Shown here: in pieces, positions 16,116-23,506 of the stretch
How the letters are laid out: the number at the start of each line of letters is the position of its first letter
How positions within the stretch are numbered: the stretch's first letter is position 1
Source: Halopseudomonas pelagia CL-AP6
GTDB lineage: Bacteria > Pseudomonadota > Gammaproteobacteria > Pseudomonadales > Pseudomonadaceae
DNA length: 64,000 bases
Direction: 5' to 3'
Assembly (NCBI RefSeq): GCF_000410875.1
Contig: NZ_AROI01000002.1
Span: 1-64,000 of the forward strand
The notes under the pieces: generated by a model
The model's input: only the letters and a program-made list of their open reading frames with translations
What the model was told of the DNA's origin: nothing
The model's database searches: none
Position numbers and translations under genes: made by a program

Positions 16116-16760
16116 ATGCAGATCACTGTCTGGGATATTCCGACACGGCTGTTTCATTGGCTGTTGGTGTTGGCCATCAGCGGTTCGCTGATTACCGCGC
16201 AATTGGGCTGGACGCTGTGGCATGGCCGCTTCGGGTTGACGGTGTTCGGTTTGTTGGTATTCCGCTTACTCTGGGGGCTGTTAGGTAACCACTATGCACG
16301 CTTCGCGAGCTTTTTCCCGACCCCCGGCCGGATTAGTGCTTACCTCAAGGGGCGCTGGACTGGCCCCGGCCACAATCCCCTGGGAGCACTCTCGGTCTTC
16401 GCCCTGCTGGTGCTGCTCGGCAGTCAGGCACTGAGCGGGCTGTTTAGCAGCGATGACGTCGCCTTCAGCGGTCCACTAGCCTGGCAGGTGCCCTCTTGGG
16501 TCGTCGGTCTGGCCAGCGACTGGCACCGGGGTACCGAGCTGTTCATCTATCTGCTATTGGGCCTGCATGTGCTGGCCGTGCTGTTTTATCAGTACCGGGG
16601 CCAGCCGATTCTCGGCAGCATGATCCATGGCCAGCGCCGGGTTACCCAGGCCACTGCCCCGACCCGGCCAGCCGGAGCGGGTGCACTAACACTGGCGCTG
16701 CTGCTGACGGCGCTAGCGGTGTGGGCTGCCAGTGGCGCGTGGATAACACCGCTCGCCTAG
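16116..16760 (+). CDS. Cytochrome b561-family membrane protein
   Basis: A 214-residue integral membrane protein from ATG 16116 (MQITVWDIPTRLFHW); GTG at 16104 is an alternative. It has four main hydrophobic helices with His in FHW, WHGRFG, DWHRG and GLHVLAVLF, as in di-haem b561 proteins that carry electrons across the inner membrane. A fifth hydrophobic segment ends the protein. It is close to but divergent from modE, and converges on the SulP gene seven bases later. Confidence 0.9.
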   Translation: MQITVWDIPTRLFHWLLVLAISGSLITAQLGWTLWHGRFGLTVFGLLVFRLLWGLLGNHYARFASFFPTPGRISAYLKGRWTGPGHNPLGALSVFALLVLLGSQALSGLFSSDDVAFSGPLAWQVPSWVVGLASDWHRGTELFIYLLLGLHVLAVLFYQYRGQPILGSMIHGQRRVTQATAPTRPAGAGALTLALLLTALAVWAASGAWITPLA

Positions 16761-16766
16761 CGCCGC

Positions 16767-18512
16767 TCAAGCTGATTCTGGCAATGCCGCAGGCCGCTTC
16801 AAGCTGCCCAGGGTATTAAAGGCGATATGCGTACTGGGGAACACCTCGCGCACCTGTTGCTTGAGCCAGTCGGTGCTTTCCAGACGATCCATCAATGGAC
16901 CTTTGACCTCGGCCAGATGCACATGCACATCGCGCTCCAGCAGGCCTTCGGTGAGTTCGCTGAGCATGTCCAGGCCGGTGCCATCGATATGGTTGACCGC
17001 AGACATAATCAACAGCACTTCCCGGGTATCCGGGTAATCGCGCAGGGCCTTCAGGATAGAGAATTCAATCGCTTTGGTGTTGGCGAAAAAGACATTTTCA
17101 TCAATACGCAGCGCCAGGGTATGCGGCGCCGTTTCCACCAGATGGCGCTTGGTGTTGCGGAAATACTGGGTACCCGGGACGCGGCCGACCACCGCAACGT
17201 GCGGGCGGCTACCGCGCCATAACTGTGCGGCGATAGACAGGCATATGCCGAGCACGATGCCACCCTCAATCCCCAGCAACAGTACCCCGGCAGCAGTGCT
17301 GAAGAGCGTCAGCCCCTCAGCCCGATCGTAACGCCAAGCGCGCTTCAAACTGGCCAGGTCGATCAACGGCGTGACCGCGACCAGAATAATCACAGCCAAT
17401 ACCACCAAGGGCAAATGGGCGAAGATCGGTGCAATAGTCAGCAGAATAAGCCCGATGATCAACGCGGCCACCACACCCGCCAGGGGCGTATTCGCCCCCG
17501 CTTCCACATTCACCACCGAGCGCGAAAAACCGCCACAAACAGCAAAACCGCCGACCAGACCAGACCCCAGGTTCGCCGCACCCAGCCCGAGCAATTCCTG
17601 ATTGGCATCGATACTCTGACGTTTGTGCCGGGCCAGAGACTGGGCGATAGACACGCTTTCGACAAAACTGACCAGGCTGATCAGGGCCGCTGGCAACATT
17701 AAAGAGCGCAGGTTGCCCAGATCAGGCGTCACCCAGTACAGTGACGGCAAGCCCAGAGGCAAGCTGCCCACCACCGGCACCCCACGCTCGGCCAGTTGGC
17801 CCAGCACCGTTACCGCCATCGCCAGGCCGACCACCACAATGGGTGCCAGCCGCGCCAGCAGGGTCGCCAGCTCCTGGGCAAAACCCAACCTTTTCAAGTG
17901 ACCGGCCAACAGACTGCGGGCATAAAGCAGCAGTAGCAGGCAAACCAAGCCCAATCCCAACACCAGGCTGTTGATCAGTTGCCAATCCGTCAACAGCTGC
18001 ATCGGGCTGGCGGGCAGGTGCGCCAGCCCAAGCAAATGCGGCAGTTGGCTAAGCACGATCAGAATTGCCGCACCGCTGATAAAGCCGCTGATCACCGGGT
18101 GGCTGAGAAAGTTGGCAAGAAAACCGAGCCGCAACAGACCGAAAACAAACAGCATCACGCCTGATAGCAGTGCCAGCCAGATCGCCAGTTGCAGGTACTG
18201 GTCACTGCCAATGGCTGCCATCGGCGCAAGCAAGGTGGCTGTCATTAAGCCAGTAACTGCCACCGGGCCTACGGACAGGCTCATGCTGCTGCCGAATAAC
18301 GCATAGCCGATCAACGGTAGCAGGCTGGCATACAAGCCAATTTGCACCGGCAAACCAGCGAGCATCGCATAGGCCATGCTCTGCGGAATGATCATCACGC
18401 TGACCACCAGGCCGGCGGTCAGATCCCCGCTCAACCAGGCGCGCCGATAGTGCCGGGCCCAGGCGAGTATGCCGGTACCACCAGGGGGTTGCAGGCGTCG
18501 ATTTTCCAGCAT
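16767..18512 (-). CDS. SulP-family anion permease with STAS domain
   Basis: A 581-residue permease. The N-terminal 430 residues hold 10-12 membrane helices with the SulP signature (VSVMIIPQSMAYAMLAGLPVQIGLYASLLP; SRSVVNVEAGANTPLAG). Residues 440-570 form a cytosolic STAS domain (LRIDENVFFANTKAIE; MSAVNHIDGTGLDMLSEL). The family moves sulfate, bicarbonate or other anions. It lies 14 bases after the second YeeE/YedE gene under an ArsR/BigR-type regulator, so a sulfur oxyanion is the likely substrate, perhaps sulfite or sulfate from sulfide oxidation. Confidence 0.93.
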   Translation of the reverse strand: MLENRRLQPPGGTGILAWARHYRRAWLSGDLTAGLVVSVMIIPQSMAYAMLAGLPVQIGLYASLLPLIGYALFGSSMSLSVGPVAVTGLMTATLLAPMAAIGSDQYLQLAIWLALLSGVMLFVFGLLRLGFLANFLSHPVISGFISGAAILIVLSQLPHLLGLAHLPASPMQLLTDWQLINSLVLGLGLVCLLLLLYARSLLAGHLKRLGFAQELATLLARLAPIVVVGLAMAVTVLGQLAERGVPVVGSLPLGLPSLYWVTPDLGNLRSLMLPAALISLVSFVESVSIAQSLARHKRQSIDANQELLGLGAANLGSGLVGGFAVCGGFSRSVVNVEAGANTPLAGVVAALIIGLILLTIAPIFAHLPLVVLAVIILVAVTPLIDLASLKRAWRYDRAEGLTLFSTAAGVLLLGIEGGIVLGICLSIAAQLWRGSRPHVAVVGRVPGTQYFRNTKRHLVETAPHTLALRIDENVFFANTKAIEFSILKALRDYPDTREVLLIMSAVNHIDGTGLDMLSELTEGLLERDVHVHLAEVKGPLMDRLESTDWLKQQVREVFPSTHIAFNTLGSLKRPAALPESA

Positions 18513-18526
18513 CAGGCAGTGGCCAG

Positions 18527-18931
18527 TCAGTCATAAAGTTTGAACAACAGCATACCTGCAAGCATCGCGACAACGAAGAGCAACGCTTGCGGCATGCCCG
18601 CGCCCAAGGCTACCACCGCAGGCCCTGGGCAGAACCCGGCGACGCCCCAGCCCGCACCAAAGATCAAAGCGCCGAGCACCAGCGGCCGATCAATCTGGCG
18701 CGTGCCGGGCAGTTGCATGGGCTCGCCGCTAAGCGAGCATGGCGCACGCTGTGCCCACTGCATGGGCAGGAAAGCAGCGCCGATGGCGCCTGCCATAACC
18801 AGCGCCAGTGACGGATCCCAGAGCCCGAACAAATCGAGAAAACCCAGCACTTTCGCCGGATTGGCCATGCCCGCAATGATCAACCCGAGGCCGAACAGCA
18901 GGCCGCTAGCGAAGGCTATTAATTTACGCAT
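18527..18931 (-). CDS. YeeE/YedE-type sulfur transport protein, second half
   Basis: A 134-residue membrane protein of four hydrophobic helices (LIAFASGLLFGLGLIIAGM; LGALIFGAGWGVAGFCPGP). The GxGWGxxGxCPGP loop with Cys is typical of the small YeeE/YedE (DUF6691) partner. It starts three bases after the stop of the first half and probably forms one transporter with it for thiosulfate, persulfide or a similar species. Confidence 0.88.
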   Translation of the reverse strand: MRKLIAFASGLLFGLGLIIAGMANPAKVLGFLDLFGLWDPSLALVMAGAIGAAFLPMQWAQRAPCSLSGEPMQLPGTRQIDRPLVLGALIFGAGWGVAGFCPGPAVVALGAGMPQALLFVVAMLAGMLLFKLYD

Positions 18932-18934
18932 GGC

Positions 18935-19369
18935 TCAGGCTCCCCATACATGACGCAGCAGATATACCGTAATAAAACCGGTACCCATAAACGATAGCGT
19001 GGCCACCAGCCCCCTTGGCGACAGACGCGCCAAGCCGCATACGCCATGCCCACTGGTGCAACCCGAACCCATGCGCGAGCCGAAGCCCACCAGTAAACCG
19101 GCCACGACCAACGCCAGCGGGCCAGCTTCGATGACGATGGTAGGCCTGCTGTGCAGCAGCCAGTAAAGTAGCGGCGCAATTAACATACCCAGAATAAATA
19201 CCAGCCGCTCACCGTTGCCCGCTTGGCGCGGGGTCAAGAGCCCGCCGAGCATCCCGCTGATGCCGGCAATACGGCCGTTGAACACCACCAGCAAGGCAGC
19301 AGACAAGCCGATCATGATCCCGCCAATGAGCGCCGTCCAGGGGGTAAAATTGGCCCAGTCTATGGTCAT
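18935..19369 (-). CDS. YeeE/YedE-type sulfur transport protein, first half
   Basis: A 144-residue protein from ATG 19369 (MTIDWANFTPW); an in-frame extension to 19588 covers the regulator gene in another frame and is rejected. Four to five helices include GGIMIGLSAALLVVFNGRIAG and the Cys motif GFGSRMGSGCTSGHGVCGL, characteristic of YeeE/YedE proteins that pass reduced sulfur compounds. Its ATG overlaps the regulator's TGA (ATGA). Confidence 0.9.
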   Translation of the reverse strand: MTIDWANFTPWTALIGGIMIGLSAALLVVFNGRIAGISGMLGGLLTPRQAGNGERLVFILGMLIAPLLYWLLHSRPTIVIEAGPLALVVAGLLVGFGSRMGSGCTSGHGVCGLARLSPRGLVATLSFMGTGFITVYLLRHVWGA

Positions 19370-19695
19370 AGCTTCTTCTCCTGCGTGCAGAATAATTGAT
19401 AGAGCGTATTGATAACTGCCAGCGCCTCGGCACTGGCGATACGGTAATAGATCAGCTTGCCTTCGCGCCGGGTAGCCACCAGCCCCTCCCGGCGCAGTAC
19501 TCCCAGCTGCTGGGACAGTGTTGGCTGCATAATCCCCAGGTTGGTCTCCAGCTCGCCGACATTGCGCTCCCCCCCGGCCAGGTGACATAACAACATCAGA
19601 CGATCGCGGTTGCTCAGCGCCTTGAGCAGGGCATGGGCTTTACCGGCAGCCTGCTCAAGGCGCTGCAACTCAAAGGGCTGGGTTTCGGGTCGCAT
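19366..19695 (-). CDS. ArsR-family repressor of BigR/SqrR type
   Basis: A 109-residue winged-helix regulator from ATG 19695 (MRPETQPFEL); longer in-frame starts would run through the operator. The core reads LKALSNRDRLMLLCHLAGGE, VGELETNLGIMQPTLSQQL and GLVATRREGKLIYYRI. Two Cys, in MLLCHL and near the C-terminus (LFCTQE), occupy the positions that form the persulfide-sensitive disulfide in BigR and SqrR. It therefore probably derepresses its own operon (YeeE/YedE pair, SulP) when sulfide or persulfide builds up. No metal-site signature of ArsR/CzrA is seen. Confidence 0.88.
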   Translation of the reverse strand: MRPETQPFELQRLEQAAGKAHALLKALSNRDRLMLLCHLAGGERNVGELETNLGIMQPTLSQQLGVLRREGLVATRREGKLIYYRIASAEALAVINTLYQLFCTQEKKL

Positions 19696-19709
19696 TGCGC
19701 TCTCTCGGA

Positions 19710-19750
19710 AACAATCTATTGACTTACAATATATATAAAAATAGATTGTT
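19710..19750 (-). promoter_or_regulatory. Inverted-repeat operator upstream of the BigR-like gene
   Basis: AACAATCTAT at 19710-19719 and ATAGATTGTT at 19741-19750 are perfect inverted repeats separated by 21 AT-rich bases (TTACAATATATATA). The position, just upstream of the repressor and between it and the divergent OsmC gene, fits an ArsR/BigR operator overlapping a promoter and possibly controlling both directions. Confidence 0.7.
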
Positions 19751-19822
19751 AGCAAGCCATTGTTTGCTTGATGAGCCACTTTGACTGCACGTTAACCCTC
19801 AGATTTTATCGGGAGACACCCT

Positions 19823-20287
19823 ATGAGCGAAGGCACTATTGAACTCAAGCTGGAACAGCAAGAAGCGTATCGCTTCAAGGTCCAGTTCGGCAGCGAAACG
19901 CCCGCGATGCTCACCGACGAACCCGCTCCGCTGGGCACTGCCGCAGGCCCCAGCCCGGTCGAATTGCTGATCAGCGCCGTCGCTACCTGTCTGACCGACA
20001 GCCTGATATTCGCGCTGAACAAGTTCAAACAACCCAGCGACGGTATACGCACAGAAGCCAGCGCAGAGATGGGCCGCAATGCGGATAAACGCTTAAGGGT
20101 AGCCAAGGTCAGCATCACCCTGCATCTGGGGCATGCGCAGTCGGAGATCGACAGGTTGGAGCGGATCCTCGACCAGTTCGAGCAGTTCTGCACCGTATCG
20201 CAGAGCGTTTCCCAATGCCTACCCGTTCACCTGATCGTGGTGGACAGCGAGGGCGTACAACTCAAGCAGAGCGTGTTGGGTGGTTGA
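19823..20287 (+). CDS. OsmC-family protein
   Basis: A 154-residue cytosolic protein with GGGAGA upstream of ATG 19823. The two redox cysteines of the OsmC/Ohr fold are in VATCLTDSL and FCTVSQSV, with GPSPVELLISA before the first. The family reduces organic peroxides or related reactive species with thiols. Divergence from a persulfide-type repressor with a shared intergenic operator suggests a role in sulfane-sulfur or peroxide handling. A weak hairpin (about 20318-20337) follows. Confidence 0.87.
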   Translation: MSEGTIELKLEQQEAYRFKVQFGSETPAMLTDEPAPLGTAAGPSPVELLISAVATCLTDSLIFALNKFKQPSDGIRTEASAEMGRNADKRLRVAKVSITLHLGHAQSEIDRLERILDQFEQFCTVSQSVSQCLPVHLIVVDSEGVQLKQSVLGG

Positions 20288-20367
20288 GTCGATACTGAGA
20301 ACACTTTAGTCCTTCAGTTGGGCTGCGGTAGCCCACTCGATTCTCTATAGTTTTGTTCTAGGAGCTT

Positions 20368-20384
20368 CTTAAGCTTCCCTTAAG
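20368..20384 (+). promoter_or_regulatory. PmrA/QseB-type box upstream of the methyltransferase gene
   Basis: CTTAAG-CTTCC-CTTAAG, a perfect 6-base direct repeat with 11-base periodicity. It matches the established PmrA box, YTTAAK-N5-YTTAAK. It lies 45 bases before the ATG at 20430. The same arrangement recurs at 21288-21304, and a PmrA/QseB-type regulator is encoded at 25625. Confidence 0.8.
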
Positions 20385-20398
20385 GTGCCGCGACGAAT

Positions 20399-20429
20399 AT
20401 GAGGCCTTTCATTTATCGGGAGGCCTCAT
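20399..20429 (+). promoter_or_regulatory. Inverted repeat over the ribosome site of the methyltransferase gene
   Basis: ATGAGGCCT (20399-20407) and AGGCCTCAT (20421-20429) pair perfectly around a 13-base loop. The 3' arm ends directly at the start codon and takes in part of the GGGAGG ribosome site. If transcription starts upstream of 20399 the structure would hinder translation. Confidence 0.55.
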
Positions 20430-21128
20430 ATGAACACCCCTATCTCTTTGCCCTTTTCCGCCAAATACAACAGAACGCATGCCGAAGCCTACTGGCAAAA
20501 ACATCGCAAGGGTCTGCCACGCAAGCTTTCCAACTGGCGCGAGCAACAGCTCGCTGGCTGGGCGCTAGCACAAGCCAACCAGCCTGAACGGGTATTGGAT
20601 CTCCCTTGCGGCGCCGGACGATTCTGGCCAACGCTGCTGGCCAATGACCAGCGGTCCTTAATTGCTGCGGACAACGCTGCGGCAATGCTGGACGTAGCGC
20701 AACAGGTGCACTCACCGCAGACGCTGGCACGTGTACAGCTACTGCAGACATCAGCATTCGCCATCAACCTGCCAGACAACCATGTCGACAGCATCTTCTG
20801 TATGCGGCTACTGCATCATATCGAAAGTAACGACCACCGGTTGGCGTTGCTGAAAGAGTGTCGGCGGGTCACGCGCGACAGTCTGATTATTTCTCTCTGG
20901 GTGGACGGCAACATCAAGGCAAAACGCCGGGAACGCACCGAAGCCAGACGCGCAGTAAGAGGGCCAGGCAGCAACAGCAACCGTTTTGTTGCCCGGCGCA
21001 ACGAGATTGAAGGGCTGTTCGTTGCGGCTGGATTCACCCTCCACAGCTACAAGGATTTTCTACCGGGCTATGCCATGTGGCGGGTGTACGTTCTGCGTGT
21101 TGCTCATCAATACGAGCCACTGTCGTGA
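20430..21128 (+). CDS. Class I SAM-dependent methyltransferase
   Basis: A 232-residue cytosolic protein. The SAM motif is VLDLPCGAGRFWPTL (about residues 53-67), followed by IAADNAAAMLDVAQ and FCMRLLHHIES. The C-terminal part (RRNEIEGLFVAAGF) is usual for the family. The substrate is unknown. A PmrA-type box and an inverted repeat lie directly upstream. Its TGA overlaps the GTG of a small broken ORF (GTGA). Confidence 0.88.
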   Translation: MNTPISLPFSAKYNRTHAEAYWQKHRKGLPRKLSNWREQQLAGWALAQANQPERVLDLPCGAGRFWPTLLANDQRSLIAADNAAAMLDVAQQVHSPQTLARVQLLQTSAFAINLPDNHVDSIFCMRLLHHIESNDHRLALLKECRRVTRDSLIISLWVDGNIKAKRRERTEARRAVRGPGSNSNRFVARRNEIEGLFVAAGFTLHSYKDFLPGYAMWRVYVLRVAHQYEPLS

Positions 21129-21292
21129 CTGCCTCAAGCTTAACGAAATGGCCAAGGGGCCTTTAGCTGCTGGTGGTGGTGGCGCTGGACGGCTTCGTTG
21201 CCCTCGACCAGTTGCAACGCCACCAGTCTCTACTGGGCGCAGAAGAGTGGAGTGGATTACTACTAACCGATCAACAAACTTTTGCGGCTTAA
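21125..21292 (+). pseudogene. Small ORF coupled to the methyltransferase, with an internal TAG
   Basis: GTG at 21125 overlaps the methyltransferase stop by four bases. The frame reads VTASSLTKWPRGL, TAG (21164-21166), then LLVVVALDGFVALDQLQRHQ and on to TAA at 21290-21292. The overlap and the continuous hydrophobic segment after the TAG suggest a 55-codon gene whose Gln codon became amber. I know no family. Alternatively the stretch is noncoding spacer. Its end overlaps the second PmrA-type box. Confidence 0.4.
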
Positions 21293-21304
21293 GCCAATCT
21301 TAAG
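21288..21304 (+). promoter_or_regulatory. PmrA/QseB-type box upstream of the T-hemolysin operon
   Basis: CTTAAG-CCAAT-CTTAAG, the same perfect direct repeat as at 20368-20384. It lies 41 bases before the start at 21346. The repeated spacing relative to the start codon (45 and 41 bases) supports function. Confidence 0.82.
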
Positions 21305-21318
21305 TTTCAGCTTGCAAG

Positions 21319-21342
21319 CTTCTCTCCATCACTGGAGAGAAG
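21319..21342 (+). promoter_or_regulatory. Perfect hairpin containing the ribosome site of the T-hemolysin gene
   Basis: CTTCTCTCCA and TGGAGAGAAG form a 10-bp stem with a TCAC loop, ending three bases before ATG 21346. The GGAGAG ribosome site is wholly inside the 3' arm. If the 5' arm is transcribed, translation should be repressed until the stem opens. Confidence 0.65.
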
Positions 21343-21345
21343 CCC

Positions 21346-22032
21346 ATGTCAGATCCACTTGCTACATCACCATCGCCGCTGGCCACATTCGACCGTCAAT
21401 ACGTACTGGAACTGAACAGCGGTCGAATCCCTGCAGACCCGCTACGTGTGCAACTGGAAAGCTTCGTACACCAGCGTTTTGCTGATACCTACGGTGCCCA
21501 CGTCAGACACTACCTGCCGCAGTTGCTCAGCGTACGCCAGAACGGCGCTTTGCAAGCTGTTGTTGGCCTGCGACCCGCCAGCGCCAGCCCACTCTTTCTG
21601 GAGCAATACCTGGACCTACCTGCCTGCACACAGATCCGCATGCGCAGCGGCATGCCGGTGCTGCGCGAGCAGATGGTCGAGGTAGGTAATCTCGCCGCCC
21701 TGGCTCCCGGCGCAGCCCGCGTGTTGATCATTGCCTTGACGCACTACCTGGCCGCCCACGGCTTTATCTGGGTGGTATTTACCGGTACGGCGATGTTACT
21801 CAACAGCTTTCAGCGCCTGGCCCTCAGCCCCATTGATCTGGGCATGGCAGAGCCCGCACGCCTGGGTGAGCAGCAGGCGGAGTGGGGCAGTTATTACGCA
21901 ACCCAGCCGCGGGTAATGGCCGGTTATATACCCGAAGGGCTCGCGCAGCTAGAGCAACACGGCGTCTTTCAACGCCTGGGTTACCAACCCCGGTACGCAT
22001 ACCAACAGGAGGCATCCCATGCCAGCGCTTGA
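21346..22032 (+). CDS. Thermostable-hemolysin (delta-VPH) family protein
   Basis: A 228-residue protein of the family named after a Vibrio thermostable hemolysin; my recollection is that the fold belongs to the GNAT/acyl-homoserine-lactone-synthase-like acyltransferases. Visible marks are FVHQRFADTYGAHVRHYLPQL, LRPASASPLFLEQYLD, the conserved VEVGNLAAL and VVFTGTAMLLNSFQRL. There is no signal peptide, so a secreted toxin is unlikely. First gene of an operon; the next gene overlaps it by 14 bases. With an AMP-dependent ligase next to it, an acyl-transfer role in a small biosynthetic pathway is a reasonable inference. Confidence 0.82.
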   Translation: MSDPLATSPSPLATFDRQYVLELNSGRIPADPLRVQLESFVHQRFADTYGAHVRHYLPQLLSVRQNGALQAVVGLRPASASPLFLEQYLDLPACTQIRMRSGMPVLREQMVEVGNLAALAPGAARVLIIALTHYLAAHGFIWVVFTGTAMLLNSFQRLALSPIDLGMAEPARLGEQQAEWGSYYATQPRVMAGYIPEGLAQLEQHGVFQRLGYQPRYAYQQEASHASA

Positions 22033-23506
22033 GACTTTCTGGCAGGCGCTGACCAGCCATGCCGAGCACCAACCGCGTCAGCTCGCCCTTACCGATGACC
22101 AGGCCCACCTGAGCTATGGTCAGTTGCCTGGGCAGATCGCTGCACGCAGCAAGCAGCTGAGCGACAGCGGGTGTCACCGGGTGGCTCTGGCGCTGGAGAA
22201 CGGCTGCGACTGGATACTCTGGGATCTCGCCCTGCTGTACAGCAATCTTGTATGCGTACCGGTACCTTCCTTCTTCAGCGCCGGGCAGGTCCGCCACCTG
22301 CTCGCCAGTGCGGGAGTCGACAGCATTATCGGCGAACTACCCGGCGGGGTAGAACCAGTAGAGATGGGCTTCAGCCGGACGAGCCTGGGCTGGCAGCGCC
22401 TGAAGACACCCCTGGGTAAAGAGCCCACTACGCCATTACCCGAAGGCACCTGCAAAATCACCTTTACCTCCGGGACCACCGGGCAGCCCAAGGGGGTGTG
22501 CCTGGCGGCAGACGCGTTGATGACGGTCGCCCTCAGCCTGCAGACAGCCTGCGCCGAGGTCACCCCCGAGCGTCACCTGGTAATGCTGCCGCTCGGCGTG
22601 CTGCTGGACAACATCGGCGTGTATGCGGCGCTGCTAGCCGGCGCCAGCATTCACCTGCCTGAGCATACCGGCGTGCGCAACAACACGCTGGATATTCAAC
22701 GCCTTATGGAGGTTCTGCATCAGGCCCAGCCGCACAGTCTGATACTGGTGCCGCAATTACTTCAGGGCCTGTTGCAGGCTGCCAGTGCCGGTCTCCAACC
22801 GCCGGACAGCCTGCGATTTATCGCAGTTGGCGGAGGGCGCATTGCCCCCACCTTGCTCAACCAGGCGGCACAATTGCATTGGCCGGTGTACCAGGGCTAC
22901 GGCCTATCGGAATGCGCTTCGGTGGTGTGCCTGAATCGCCCGTCACAGCACCGGCCCGGTAGTGTGGGCAAGGCCTTGGCGCATGTGCAGATCAGCCTCG
23001 CCGAGGATGGTGAGGTACTGGTGCACGGCAATGGCCCGCTGGGCTATCTGGATAGTGTCGACCCCGTCCCGTCGCCCTGGCCCACCGGCGACATCGGCCG
23101 CCTTGACGACGGCTTCCTGACCATTCTGGGGCGCAAGAAGAACCAGTTCATCACCGCCTTTGGCCGCAACGTCAATCCGGAATGGATTGAAGCCGAACTG
23201 ACCAGCGATCCGGCCATTGCCCAGGCCTGCGTCCATGGCGAAGCCCTACCCAGCAATCTGGCACTGATCGTGCCGCGCCATGGGCAGGTCACTACCGCGC
23301 AGATCGAAGAAAGCATCGCCCGTACCAACATCGGCCTGCCCAGTTACGCGCGGGTGCATCACTGGCTGCTCATCCCACAACCCTTTACCACCGCCAATGG
23401 TCTGCTGACCAGCAATGGCCGGCTGCGCCGTGACGCTATTTTTCAGCACTACCGTCAGGCTCTACAGGGCCTGTTACCCGAGGAGTTAACGCATGAACTT
23501 TTTTGA
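22019..23506 (+). CDS. AMP-dependent synthetase/ligase (acyl-activating enzyme)
   Basis: A 495-residue adenylate-forming enzyme with AGGAGG before ATG 22019. Motif A3 is ITFTSGTTGQPKG, A5 YQGYGLSECASVV, A7 PTGDIGRLDDGFL and A8 GRKKNQFITAFGRNVNPEWIE. The C-terminal domain is present, but the usual A10 lysine region (NGLLTSNGRLRRD) is variant. It probably activates a fatty or carboxylic acid as acyl-AMP/acyl-CoA. It overlaps both neighbours (14 bases each), so the operon is tightly coupled. Confidence 0.88.
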   Translation: MPALETFWQALTSHAEHQPRQLALTDDQAHLSYGQLPGQIAARSKQLSDSGCHRVALALENGCDWILWDLALLYSNLVCVPVPSFFSAGQVRHLLASAGVDSIIGELPGGVEPVEMGFSRTSLGWQRLKTPLGKEPTTPLPEGTCKITFTSGTTGQPKGVCLAADALMTVALSLQTACAEVTPERHLVMLPLGVLLDNIGVYAALLAGASIHLPEHTGVRNNTLDIQRLMEVLHQAQPHSLILVPQLLQGLLQAASAGLQPPDSLRFIAVGGGRIAPTLLNQAAQLHWPVYQGYGLSECASVVCLNRPSQHRPGSVGKALAHVQISLAEDGEVLVHGNGPLGYLDSVDPVPSPWPTGDIGRLDDGFLTILGRKKNQFITAFGRNVNPEWIEAELTSDPAIAQACVHGEALPSNLALIVPRHGQVTTAQIEESIARTNIGLPSYARVHHWLLIPQPFTTANGLLTSNGRLRRDAIFQHYRQALQGLLPEELTHELF

